Assembly (NCBI RefSeq): GCF_001955715.1
Contig: NZ_CP019239.1
Coordinates: forward strand, 2,914,001 to 2,978,000
Origin: Rhodoferax saidenbachensis
Lineage (GTDB): Bacteria > Pseudomonadota > Gammaproteobacteria > Burkholderiales > Burkholderiaceae_C
Length of the DNA: 64,000 bases
Direction of reading: 5' to 3'
Shown here: piece by piece, positions 47,428-55,877 of the stretch
How positions within the stretch are numbered: the stretch's first letter is position 1
Layout of the letters: every line of letters begins with the position of its first letter
The notes under the pieces: model-generated
What the model saw: the letters and a program-made list of their open reading frames with translations, nothing else
The model's database searches: none
What the model was told of the DNA's origin: nothing
Program-made: the position numbers and the translations under genes

Positions 47428-47814
47428 ATGAGCGACTGGAAGAAAATTTGCCTGGTGACCGACATCCCGGTGCTCGGCTCGCGCTGCGTGGCGCGCCCGC
47501 AAGGCATGGACGTGGCCGTGTTTCGCAACGCGCAGGACGAGGTGTTTGCGCTCCTGGACCGCTGCCCGCACAAGGGCGGCCCCTTGAGCCAGGGCATCGT
47601 GTTTGGCACCAGCGTGGCCTGCCCGCTGCACAACTGGACCATTGGCATGGCCGACGGCTGCGCCCAGGCGCCCGATGAAGGCTGCACGCCCAAATTCGCG
47701 GTGAAGGTGGAAGGCGGCGCCGTGCACCTGGACGCCACCGAACTGGCCACCCATGCGCTGGACCTGGCGGCGCCCGTGGCCGGACCACAGCAGAAAGAAA
47801 CCGCAGCGGTATGA
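47428..47814 (+). CDS. nirD: NADH nitrite reductase small subunit, Rieske type
   Basis: This small partner of NirB has 128 residues. It keeps a complete Rieske [2Fe-2S] ligand set: CPHKGG and, about 17 residues later, CPLHNW. Some NirD proteins, including that of Escherichia coli, have lost these residues, so this version is probably redox-active. The start is the ATG at 47428 (MSDWKKICL). It overlaps nasA by 4 bases. Confidence 0.93.
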   Translation: MSDWKKICLVTDIPVLGSRCVARPQGMDVAVFRNAQDEVFALLDRCPHKGGPLSQGIVFGTSVACPLHNWTIGMADGCAQAPDEGCTPKFAVKVEGGAVHLDATELATHALDLAAPVAGPQQKETAAV

Positions 47815-50789
47815 AAGTAATACCCGTTCGGGCTGAGCTGAATTCTTCCGTTCGGGCTGAGCCTGTCGAAGCCCTTCGACAAGCTCAGGGCGAACGGGTG
47901 GGATTGGATCAGAGCGAGCGGGACCTGGTACGTGAAACACGTTCCACTTGCCCGTACTGTGGGGTGGGTTGCGGCGTCATCATTGAATCGAGAGATAACC
48001 AGATCACCGGTGTGCGCGGTGATCCGCACCACCCAGCCAACTTCGGGCGCCTGTGCACCAAGGGCTCGACGCTGCACCTGACGGCCAGCGCGGAGGTGAC
48101 GCTGCAAACCCGGCTGTTGCGCCCCCTGCAGCGGCTGCAACGCGGTGGCGTGTTGTACCCCGTGGGCTGGGACGATGCGCTGGACAACGCCGCCCAACGC
48201 TTTGCCGGCATCGTGCAGAGCGATGGCCCCGACGCGGTGGGCTTTTATGTCAGCGGCCAGTTGCTCACCGAAGACTATTACGTCTTCAACAAGCTGGCCA
48301 AGGGGCTGATAGGCACCAACAACATCGACACCAACTCGCGCCTGTGCATGAGCAGTGCCGTGGCGGGTTACAAAAAGACGCTGGGCGCCGACGCGCCACC
48401 GGCCTGTTACGACGATGTGCGCCATGCAGCGTGCATCTTCATCGTCGGCTCCAACACGGCCTACGCGCACCCCATCTTGTTTCGCCGTATTGAAGACGCC
48501 AAACGCGCCAACCCGGCCCTCAAGATCATCTTCTGCGACCCGCGCAAGACCGACACCGCCGAGATTGCCGACCTGTTCCTACCCATCCAGCCCGGCACCG
48601 ATGTGATGCTGTTCAACGGCATGTTGCACATCATGCTGTGGGAGGGCTGGACGGACGCGGCCTACGTCGCCGCACACACCACCGGTTTTGAAGAGCTGAA
48701 AGCGCTGGTGCGTGACTGCACGCCCGATGTGGTGGCGCAAACCTGCGGCATCTCCAAAGCCGACCTGCTGGAAGCCGCGCGCCTGTTCGCAACCTCGCCC
48801 GCCACGCTGAGCCTGTACTGCCAGGGCCTGAACCAGTCCAGCAGTGGCACGGCCAAAAACACCGCCCTGATCAACCTGCACCTGGCCACCGCCCAGATCG
48901 GCAAGCCCGGCGCCGGCCCGTTCTCATTGACCGGCCAGCCCAATGCGATGGGTGGGCGTGAAGTGGGCGGCCTGGCGAATCTGATGTCCGCGCACCGCGA
49001 CATGGCCAACCCGGAGCACCGCGCCGAAGTCGCCGCGCTGTGGGGCGTTCCCACGGTGCCCGACAAGCCCGGCAAGACCGCCGTGGAGATGTTCCAGGCC
49101 GCGGCTGACGGCGAGATCAAGGCGCTGTGGATTGCCTGCACCAACCCCGCGCAAAGCATGCCCGACCAGGCCACGGTGCGCCGCGCGCTGGAGCGCGCCG
49201 AGTTTGTGGTGGTGCAAGAGGCTTTCTCCACCACCGCCACTTGCCGCTTTGCCGACCTGCTGCTGCCCGCCACCACCTGGGGTGAAAAAGAAGGCACCGT
49301 CACCAACAGCGAACGCCGCATTTCCCGCGTGCGCGCCGCCGTGCCCGCACCCGGAGAAACCCGCCATGACTGGAAAATTGCGGTGGACTTTGCGCAGCGG
49401 CTAGAGAGGCTCATTTCCGTTCGCCCTGAGCCCGTCGAAGGGCATGATGCCAGCACATTCTCTGAGCTTCGACAAGCTCAGCCCGAACGGAAGGGTGGTT
49501 TATTCCCCTACCCCACCCCCGAATCGGTCTGGAACGAACACCGCGAATCCACGCGCGGGCGCGACCTCGACATCACTGGCATGGACTACGCCATGCTTGA
49601 AGCCGCGCCCCAACAGTGGCCCTTGCGTGAAGGTGAAACCCAAGGCGTGGCGCGCCTGTACACCGACGGTGTGTTTCCCACCGCAGACGGCAAAGCGCGC
49701 TTTGTGGCGAGCGCGTACAAAGAAGTCGCCGAACCACGCGAATCGCGTTACCCGTTCTCCCTGACCACCGGGCGCCTGCGCGACCAGTGGCACGGCATGA
49801 GCCGCACCGGCACGCTCGGCCGCCTGTTTGGCCATGTGCGCGAACCGTCCCTGCTCATGCACCCGCAAGACATGGACCGGCGTATCTTGAAAGAAGGCGA
49901 TCTGGTGCACGTCACCAGCAAACGCGGCTCCATCCTGGTGCCGGTGCAGGCCAGTAGCGAGCTGGGCCTGTCGCAGGTCTTCATGGCCATGCACTGGGGC
50001 GAAGAATTTTTAAGCGGCATGGGCAGCACCGGCCAACGCCTGGCGGGTGTCAACGCACTCACCACCTCGGCCTACTGCCCCGACTCCAAACAACCCGAGT
50101 TCAAACACGCTGCCGTCAAAGTGCTCAAGGCCGATCTGCCGTGGTCGCTGTTGGCCATGGCTTGGCTGCCAGACGACCAGGTGCTGGACGCACGCACCTG
50201 GCTGCAGTCGCTGATGGGGCGTTTCCCCTATGCCAGTTGCACCCCGTTTGCCAACCAGACAGCGCTGGGCGCTACAGGCGGGCAGCGCCAGGGCGTGTTG
50301 TTCCGCGCGGCTGCCCACGAAGCGCCCGATCCTGCGCTGATCGCCCAGATCGAATCCATCCTGCAACTCGATGGTGCCGAGGTGGTGCGGTATGCCGACC
50401 CCAAACGGGGCCAGCGCCGCGCGGCGCGTCTGGTCCGGCGCACGCTGGATGCCAATGCCACGCTGGAAGGTGTTTTGCTGGCGGGCGACACCAGCGCGCA
50501 AGGCTGGATCAGCGCCCTGCTGCAGGACGAGCAGCCCGCACAGGCCTACGCCCGCGCCCTGATGGCGCCCGGTGCACAGCCCCCCACCACCGTGGCGTCA
50601 CGCGGCAAAACCGTGTGCACCTGCTTCAACGTCACCGATATGGCCATCGACAGCTACCTGGCCGACTGCCCGGGTGATGCCAAACAACGCCTGGAATCAC
50701 TGCAATCCACCCTGAAATGCGGCACCAATTGCGGCTCGTGTGTGCCGCAACTGCAACGCATGGTCCGAGTGTCATCAATACCGGCATAG
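47811..50789 (+). CDS. nasA: Assimilatory nitrate reductase catalytic subunit
   Basis: This cytoplasmic bis-MGD molybdoenzyme reduces nitrate to nitrite. The N-terminal [4Fe-4S] ligands are C47, C50, C54 and C82 (CPYCGVGC ... GRLCTKG). The molybdopterin domains and the dinucleotide-binding domain follow, and a C-terminal BFD-like [2Fe-2S] domain (VCTCFNV ... CGTNCGSC) ends the 992 residues, so electrons may come directly from a reductase. Two family B repeats are translated in frame: near residues 5-30, just after the start, and near residues 537-560. The ATG overlaps the nirD stop. Whether the first repeat moved the natural start is unclear. Confidence 0.96.
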   Translation: MKVIPVRAELNSSVRAEPVEALRQAQGERVGLDQSERDLVRETRSTCPYCGVGCGVIIESRDNQITGVRGDPHHPANFGRLCTKGSTLHLTASAEVTLQTRLLRPLQRLQRGGVLYPVGWDDALDNAAQRFAGIVQSDGPDAVGFYVSGQLLTEDYYVFNKLAKGLIGTNNIDTNSRLCMSSAVAGYKKTLGADAPPACYDDVRHAACIFIVGSNTAYAHPILFRRIEDAKRANPALKIIFCDPRKTDTAEIADLFLPIQPGTDVMLFNGMLHIMLWEGWTDAAYVAAHTTGFEELKALVRDCTPDVVAQTCGISKADLLEAARLFATSPATLSLYCQGLNQSSSGTAKNTALINLHLATAQIGKPGAGPFSLTGQPNAMGGREVGGLANLMSAHRDMANPEHRAEVAALWGVPTVPDKPGKTAVEMFQAAADGEIKALWIACTNPAQSMPDQATVRRALERAEFVVVQEAFSTTATCRFADLLLPATTWGEKEGTVTNSERRISRVRAAVPAPGETRHDWKIAVDFAQRLERLISVRPEPVEGHDASTFSELRQAQPERKGGLFPYPTPESVWNEHRESTRGRDLDITGMDYAMLEAAPQQWPLREGETQGVARLYTDGVFPTADGKARFVASAYKEVAEPRESRYPFSLTTGRLRDQWHGMSRTGTLGRLFGHVREPSLLMHPQDMDRRILKEGDLVHVTSKRGSILVPVQASSELGLSQVFMAMHWGEEFLSGMGSTGQRLAGVNALTTSAYCPDSKQPEFKHAAVKVLKADLPWSLLAMAWLPDDQVLDARTWLQSLMGRFPYASCTPFANQTALGATGGQRQGVLFRAAAHEAPDPALIAQIESILQLDGAEVVRYADPKRGQRRAARLVRRTLDANATLEGVLLAGDTSAQGWISALLQDEQPAQAYARALMAPGAQPPTTVASRGKTVCTCFNVTDMAIDSYLADCPGDAKQRLESLQSTLKCGTNCGSCVPQLQRMVRVSSIPA
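47823..47898. repeat. Dispersed repeat family B, compound copy at the nasA 5' end
   Basis: Three arms are present: two forward arms (CCGTTCGGGCTGAG twice) and one reverse arm (TTCGACAAGCTCAGGGCGAA). They begin 12 bases after the nasA start codon. Confidence 0.9.
49418..49490. repeat. Dispersed repeat family B, two-arm copy inside nasA
   Basis: CCGTTCGCCCTGAGCCCGTC and the mirror TTCGACAAGCTCAGCCCGAA surround a 26-base centre. It encodes SVRPEPVEG and LRQAQPERKG without breaking the reading frame. Confidence 0.92.
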
Positions 50790-50856
50790 GATTTGCAATA
50801 CTCTAGGGGTTTTTACCTATTCGACAAGCCCGCACCGGGGCTTCCAGAGACCTTTT

Positions 50857-53472
50857 ATGCCACGCCACGCCCTAGGTTCACGCAACCCTTTGCACCCCGA
50901 CCAACTGCAGCGCTACATGCCCCAGGTGCAGCAGCAACGCCAGGAACTGCGCCTGGTGGAGGCTGCGTGGGACAACCTGGCGTTGTTGTCTTCGCTGTCG
51001 AGTTTGTCGTCCAAAGCTTCTGCCAACAACGACCTGGCACGCGCCCGGCATGACTTTGCGGCCCTGTCCGCCGAAATGATGCAGGGCCTGGCCAGCGAGG
51101 CCCTGAAGAATGTGCAGGAAGACTTGGGCAGCAAGGCCCAGATGTGTATCGACATCGTGGTGCGCAACCTGTTTGAGCGCAGCGCCGACATCGGTTTTTT
51201 TGCCACCGACGCCGTGCTGTCGCAGTACCTGGGCCAGCCCGAGGATGCTGACCGCACCGCCATGGAGCAGCACCTGCAGGCGTACGCCAGCAAATACACG
51301 GTGTACCGCAACATCGTGCTGTTTGACACCCAGGCGCAATGCCAGGCACGCCTGCGCTACGGTGACCCCACCCCGGACCAGGCCAGCACCGCAGACCTGG
51401 CCTTTCTCAACCGCGTTGTCACCAACGCGGGCACCTATGTGCAGGATTACGCGGTGCATGGTTTCTGCGACCCTGCGCAGCCCACGCTGGTGTACGCGCA
51501 AAGCGTTTCTGCGCCCCAGGGCGCCTGCGGTGTGCTGTGCCTGGAATTTGATTTGCACGACGAAGCGCAGTCTTTGTTCACCTCCATCCTGGACGACGGG
51601 CAGCACGGCGACAGTGCCCAGGCACTGCTGGCGTTGGTGGACCCCGACGGCCGGGTGATCGCCTCCAGCGACGCACTGCAGTTGCCCATGGGCTGGCACC
51701 TGCCCGGTGCCAGTGCGGCGGGCAGCTTTGGCTTGCAGCACATGGGGCGGCGGTACATGGCCGTGGCCTGCGACACCACCGGTTTTCAGGGCTACACCGG
51801 CCTGGGCTGGCGTGGCCTGGCGCTGATGCCGCTGGACCTGGCCTTTGATGACGAAGTGCAAGAGGAAGCGTCCGCACTGATGCAGGAAGCCGCAGGCAAT
51901 GCTGATTTGCTGCCCGCCGCGCTGCGCCAGATTCCCCTGCGCTCGGCCGCCATCCAGTCGGCGCTGGAGCGCTCGGTCTGGAACGGCCTGCTGGAGCTGA
52001 ACCACGTGCCATCGGATGGTTCGGGCGCGCAAGTCCGCGATGTGATGTTTGCCAAAACCCTGCTCTCGGAGATTGGCGTCACGGCGCAAAAGACCGCCCA
52101 GGCCTTTTCCATGGCGCTGCACGATTTGCACCGCGTGGTGATGGCCTCCACCCTGCGCGATACCCAAAGCCGCACAGCATTGGCCATGCAGATTCTGGAC
52201 CGCAACCTGTACGAACGCGCCAACGACTGCCGCTGGTGGGCGCTGACCGCGCAGTTTGCCGAGACGCTGCAGGCCGGTACGCCAAACTGCGCGCTGTCCA
52301 CCCAAACGCTCAAGACCATCAATGCGCTGTACACGGTGTACAGCTGCCTGGTGCTGTTTGACCGCCAGGGCCGCGTGGTCGCTGTGTCCAATGACGAATA
52401 CGCCGATCAGGTGGGCCAGGTACTGGACGAAGCCTGGGTTGGCGCCACGCTGCGCCTGGGCAGCAGCCAGGACTATGCGGTCAGCGCCCTGGAACCCAGC
52501 CGCTTCTACCCCGACGCGCCCACCTACATCTACAGCGCAGCGGTGCGCGCGTCGGCGTCTGACGCGGCGCCGGTGCTGGGCGGCATTGCCATCGTGTGGG
52601 ATGCCACGGCGCAAATGCAGTCCATCCTGGCGGACTGCGCCACAAGTCTGGGCCCAGAGGACACCCTGCTGTTTGTCGACGCCCAGGGCGCCGTGGTGCA
52701 CAGCCACGGTCCGCGCCCGGCAGATCTGACTGTGCTGCGCACAGCGCAAGAAACCGCCGAACCGATCGTCGACCTGCAGGGTGATCTGTATGGGTTTGGC
52801 GATGCCAATGGCCCGGGTTACCGCGAATTTGGTGGCCAGAACAGCTACCAGCATGACCTGCAATGCTTGGCACTGCGCCGCCTGTGCGAGCGCCAAGCCA
52901 AAGTGCCCGAAGTGGGCAGTGTGCAAACCACACACCACGGCACGGGCAACACGGCCACACCCTCGCTGCAGTTGGCGACGTTCAGCCAAGGCAGCTACTG
53001 GCTGGGCCTGGACGCCACACTGATCCACATGGCCGCCCCCGATGGCAAGGTGCTGGCCGCTTCCAGCGTGCAGGCGCCATTCAGCGGCATGGTCCAGGTG
53101 CAGAACAAGGTTTACCCCGTGCTGGATTTGCGCAATGTGGTGAATGACCAGTCCGCCATGTCGCCCGCGGCCGATGCCGCGCGCCAGCTCATCGTGGTGC
53201 AGGTACCGCTGGAAAATGGCTCGCGGGTCGAGTTTGCGTTGCGGGTGGACCGGCTGGGTGCCATGCTGGATCTGGACCGCCGACAATTGCAGGCCATCAA
53301 CATGCCGCACAATGCAGCTCCCTCCATGGTGGACGCGGTGGTGCGCTTTGATGCCGCTGCCGGAGAAACACCGGGCGTGTTGTGCCAGCTCTCCAAGACC
53401 TGGCTGCAGTACTGCGTTGGCACGCTGCGAGGGGATTATTCCGCCCAGGACCTGGCGCAGTTTCAGGCCTGA
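50857..53472 (+). CDS. Soluble fusion of two Cache-like sensor modules and a CheW-like domain
   Basis: I recognise no named family for the whole 871-residue protein. Two related modules are visible, about residues 70-345 and 395-680. They share matching elements: RNLFERSADIGFFATD against RNLYERANDCRWWALT, KYTVYRNIVLFD against LYTVYSCLVLFD, and ALLALVDPDGRVIASS against TLLFVDAQGAVVHS. These resemble Cache-type ligand sensors. Residues 700-850 look like a CheW coupling domain (FSGMVQVQNKVYPVLDLRNV, then QLIVVQVPLENG and FALRVDRLGAML). No membrane helix or signal peptide is seen. I chose the ATG at 50857; an earlier one (50740) overlaps nasA. Lying in a nitrate operon, it may sense nitrate, nitrite or redox state and address a chemosensory kinase. 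The function is inferred. Confidence 0.8.
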   Translation: MPRHALGSRNPLHPDQLQRYMPQVQQQRQELRLVEAAWDNLALLSSLSSLSSKASANNDLARARHDFAALSAEMMQGLASEALKNVQEDLGSKAQMCIDIVVRNLFERSADIGFFATDAVLSQYLGQPEDADRTAMEQHLQAYASKYTVYRNIVLFDTQAQCQARLRYGDPTPDQASTADLAFLNRVVTNAGTYVQDYAVHGFCDPAQPTLVYAQSVSAPQGACGVLCLEFDLHDEAQSLFTSILDDGQHGDSAQALLALVDPDGRVIASSDALQLPMGWHLPGASAAGSFGLQHMGRRYMAVACDTTGFQGYTGLGWRGLALMPLDLAFDDEVQEEASALMQEAAGNADLLPAALRQIPLRSAAIQSALERSVWNGLLELNHVPSDGSGAQVRDVMFAKTLLSEIGVTAQKTAQAFSMALHDLHRVVMASTLRDTQSRTALAMQILDRNLYERANDCRWWALTAQFAETLQAGTPNCALSTQTLKTINALYTVYSCLVLFDRQGRVVAVSNDEYADQVGQVLDEAWVGATLRLGSSQDYAVSALEPSRFYPDAPTYIYSAAVRASASDAAPVLGGIAIVWDATAQMQSILADCATSLGPEDTLLFVDAQGAVVHSHGPRPADLTVLRTAQETAEPIVDLQGDLYGFGDANGPGYREFGGQNSYQHDLQCLALRRLCERQAKVPEVGSVQTTHHGTGNTATPSLQLATFSQGSYWLGLDATLIHMAAPDGKVLAASSVQAPFSGMVQVQNKVYPVLDLRNVVNDQSAMSPAADAARQLIVVQVPLENGSRVEFALRVDRLGAMLDLDRRQLQAINMPHNAAPSMVDAVVRFDAAAGETPGVLCQLSKTWLQYCVGTLRGDYSAQDLAQFQA

Positions 53473-53495
53473 CCCAGAACAGAGACAAGCCCCCT

Positions 53496-54479
53496 ATGGC
53501 CATTGGCAAGTACATCAAGGAAATCGGACGCGGCAAGGACGGTGCCCGCGCGCTGAACCGCGAGCAGGCGACGGACCTGTTCGGTCAGGTGCTGGACGGC
53601 ACAGTGACCGATCTGGAGATTGGCGCCTTTTGCCTGGCCATGCGCATCAAGGGCGAAACCGCTGAAGAAATGGCCGGTTTTCTGGACGCCACGGCTGCGC
53701 GCCTGCAGCACCTGCCCGCCAGCGACCGGCCCACGGTGGTCATCCCCAGCTACAACGGCGCGCGCAAGCTGCCGCTGCTGACACCGCTGCTGGCGTTGCT
53801 GCTGGCCCGTGAGGGCTTGCCGGTGCTGATCCACGGCACGGCCACCGAGTCCACCCGGGTTTTTACGTCAGAAGTGCTCGCAGCCCTTGGTATACCTGCG
53901 CAAGCAGCTATTCAAAAGATAGCAAATGGTGAGGTGGCGTTTGCCCCCACCGCCCTGCTGTGCCCCGGGCTGCAGCGCCTGCTGGAGGTACGCCGCGTGG
54001 TGAACCTGCGCAACCCGGCGCACAGCCTGGTCAAGCTCATGAACCCGTGCGTGGGCAAAAGCCTGATCGTCAGCAGCTACACCCACCCCGAATACGCGAT
54101 CTCCATGGCCGCCACCTTTGCACTCACCCAGGCCAACGCCCTGCTGCTGCGCGGCACCGAGGGCGAGGCCGTGGCCGACCCGCGCCGCACGCCCACGATG
54201 CAGGCCTTTGTGAACGGCCAGACCTTTACCTTGCAGGAGCACCAGGCCGGCCCACTGACCAGCCTGCCCAACCTGCCCACGCAACTGGACGCAGCCACCA
54301 CGGCCGCCTATATTCAAAGCGTGATGTCCGGCGCGCAACCCGTGCCTGCCCCCATCGCGCAACAGGTGGCCCACATCTTGCAATTGGTCAAAACACTTGA
54401 GCCCCCAAGCTCACATTCGTTCGCGGCTCCCCAAGGGGGCGCTGCCTCCCTTGAGGCGGCTCGGCAGGAGGCACTATGA
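53496..54479 (+). CDS. ybiB: YbiB-family protein (TrpD2-like, anthranilate phosphoribosyltransferase fold)
   Basis: This protein of 327 residues is related to anthranilate phosphoribosyltransferase but belongs to the YbiB/TrpD2 branch, members of which bind nucleic acid rather than catalyse tryptophan synthesis. The N-terminus MAIGKYIKEIGRGKDGARAL and the motif VIPSYNGARKLPLLTPLLALLL are typical. Two repeats are translated in frame: a family A copy near residues 129-144 and a family D copy forming the C-terminal tail (SHSFAAPQGGAASLEAARQ). It overlaps cobA by 4 bases, so it belongs to the nitrate operon. Its role there is unknown. Confidence 0.88.
   Translation: MAIGKYIKEIGRGKDGARALNREQATDLFGQVLDGTVTDLEIGAFCLAMRIKGETAEEMAGFLDATAARLQHLPASDRPTVVIPSYNGARKLPLLTPLLALLLAREGLPVLIHGTATESTRVFTSEVLAALGIPAQAAIQKIANGEVAFAPTALLCPGLQRLLEVRRVVNLRNPAHSLVKLMNPCVGKSLIVSSYTHPEYAISMAATFALTQANALLLRGTEGEAVADPRRTPTMQAFVNGQTFTLQEHQAGPLTSLPNLPTQLDAATTAAYIQSVMSGAQPVPAPIAQQVAHILQLVKTLEPPSSHSFAAPQGGAASLEAARQEAL
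53880..53925. repeat. Dispersed repeat family A copy inside ybiB
   Basis: GCAGCCCTTGGTATACCTGC and GCAAGCAGCTATTCAAAAG with ATAGCA match the left and first arm of the family. It is read in frame as part of ybiB. Confidence 0.75.
54402..54464. repeat. Dispersed repeat family D copy at the ybiB 3' end
   Basis: The inverted element CCCCCAAGCTCACATTCG, CTCCCCAAGGGGGCGCTGCC, CTTGAGGCGGCTCGG is translated as the last residues of YbiB and carries the region just before the cobA ribosome binding site. Confidence 0.8.
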
Positions 54480-55282
54480 AACACGATCTCTCCGGCAGCA
54501 ACGCCACAGGCCAGGTCACCCTGGTCGGCGCCGGCCCGGGCGACCCGGAACTGCTGACCCTCAAAGCCTTGAAGGCGATCCAATCCGCGACCGTGCTGCT
54601 GGTAGACGATCTGGTCAACGAAGCCATCGTGGCCTACGCCTCTGCCGATGCGCGCATCGTGCACGTCGGCAAACGCGGTGGCTGCAAGTCCACACCGCAA
54701 TCGTTCATCGAAAAACTCATGGTGACCGCCGCACTCGAAGGCGAAAACGTGGTGCGCCTCAAGGGCGGCGACCCCTTCATCTTTGGCCGTGGTGGTGAAG
54801 AGGTAGAAAGCCTGCAAGCCGCAGGCATCCGCGTCAGCGTGATCAACGGCATCACCTCCGGCCTGGCCGCAGTCACCTCACTGAATGTGCCACTGACCCA
54901 CCGCGAACACGCGCACGGCGTGGTGTTTGTGACCGGCCACGCCAAACCTGGCGATGCAGGAACCGACTGGCGCGCACTGGCCCACACGGCCTACCAGGCC
55001 AAGCTGACTTTGGTGATTTACATGGGGGTGAGCGGTGTCGCCCACATCCAGGACGAGCTGCTGTACGGCCTGCCCGACAGCACGCCCGTGGCCGTGGTGC
55101 ACAACGCCAGTCTGCCCACGCAGCGCCATGCGGTGTGCACACTGGGTGAGCTGCAAACCACCATCGCCCGCGAAGGGCTGGCCAGCCCCAGCGTCATCGT
55201 TGTGGGTGATGTGATGCAAGGCCTGCTGGCCGCAGCCCAAGTCCCCGAACGGGAGTCACTGGGTCAGACGCGCACCGCCTGA
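54476..55282 (+). CDS. cobA: Uroporphyrinogen-III C-methyltransferase
   Basis: This enzyme makes precorrin-2 from uroporphyrinogen III with two S-adenosylmethionine, the first step to siroheme, the cofactor of NirB. The 268-residue sequence has VTLVGAGPGDPELLTLKAL at the N-terminus, the substrate motif VRLKGGDPFIFGRGGEE and later SGLAAVTSLNVPLTHR. It has no dehydrogenase/ferrochelatase domain like CysG, so another enzyme must finish siroheme. It is the last gene of the nitrate operon and overlaps ybiB by 4 bases. Confidence 0.95.
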   Translation: MKHDLSGSNATGQVTLVGAGPGDPELLTLKALKAIQSATVLLVDDLVNEAIVAYASADARIVHVGKRGGCKSTPQSFIEKLMVTAALEGENVVRLKGGDPFIFGRGGEEVESLQAAGIRVSVINGITSGLAAVTSLNVPLTHREHAHGVVFVTGHAKPGDAGTDWRALAHTAYQAKLTLVIYMGVSGVAHIQDELLYGLPDSTPVAVVHNASLPTQRHAVCTLGELQTTIAREGLASPSVIVVGDVMQGLLAAAQVPERESLGQTRTA

Positions 55283-55286
55283 GCGT

Positions 55287-55877
55287 TCAGGCGGCGGCGA
55301 GTTGCTGCGGTTGCTGCGCGCGCGTGGCACCCACCGCCAGCAGCGCCAAAGCCAACGCCAGGGTGTAGTGCATCAACTGCACGGTGTTGAACAAGCCCAG
55401 GTAGTTGCTGTCGGCCTTGCCCGTAGCGGCCACCACAAAACTGCCCAGCAGGGCCAGCGTACCGGCCAGTCCCCAGGCATTGCGCTGCTGCACCATGGTC
55501 CAGGCAATCACCAGCGCAGACACCGCTGGCACCACATCCCGCCACGGCGCCACGCCGGCCAGCGTGAGCGCAATGCCCACCCCACCGACCACCAGAATGA
55601 AACGCCCCACCGCCGTACCACGTGTGGCCAGCGGCGCATCGGGCCAGCGCAGGCCGGATGCGAGCAACGGAAACGCCGCACAGGCGGCCAGCAGACTGGT
55701 AAAGCGGTGCGGGCCCAGCATCTCGGTCCAGCCCGAGTAACGAAACACGCCCAGGCAGGCGGCCAGGCCAATCAGCCCCGCCGCGACAGCCAGCGCGGGC
55801 CGCTGTCGCAGGTGAAACCACAGCACGGCCGCGCACACCAGCAACAACACCAGATCCGACAACGCATCCAGATTCAT
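55287..55877 (-). CDS. Small polytopic membrane protein of unknown function
   Basis: This protein of 196 residues has about six predicted helices and no charged active-site motif that I recognise. The start MNLDALSD (ATG at 55875-55877) overlaps the stop of the upstream hydroxylase gene by 4 bases, so the two are translated together. It ends 4 bases from the cobA stop on the other strand. A structural or accessory role for the hydroxylase is a guess from coupling only. Confidence 0.75.
   Translation of the reverse strand: MNLDALSDLVLLLVCAAVLWFHLRQRPALAVAAGLIGLAACLGVFRYSGWTEMLGPHRFTSLLAACAAFPLLASGLRWPDAPLATRGTAVGRFILVVGGVGIALTLAGVAPWRDVVPAVSALVIAWTMVQQRNAWGLAGTLALLGSFVVAATGKADSNYLGLFNTVQLMHYTLALALALLAVGATRAQQPQQLAAA

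Noticed and set aside
50800..50830. NarL-like heptamer TACCTAT and a promoter for the Cache/CheW gene
   Set aside because: A single degenerate heptamer is expected by chance, and no convincing -35/-10 boxes are seen. The gene is more simply part of the operon.
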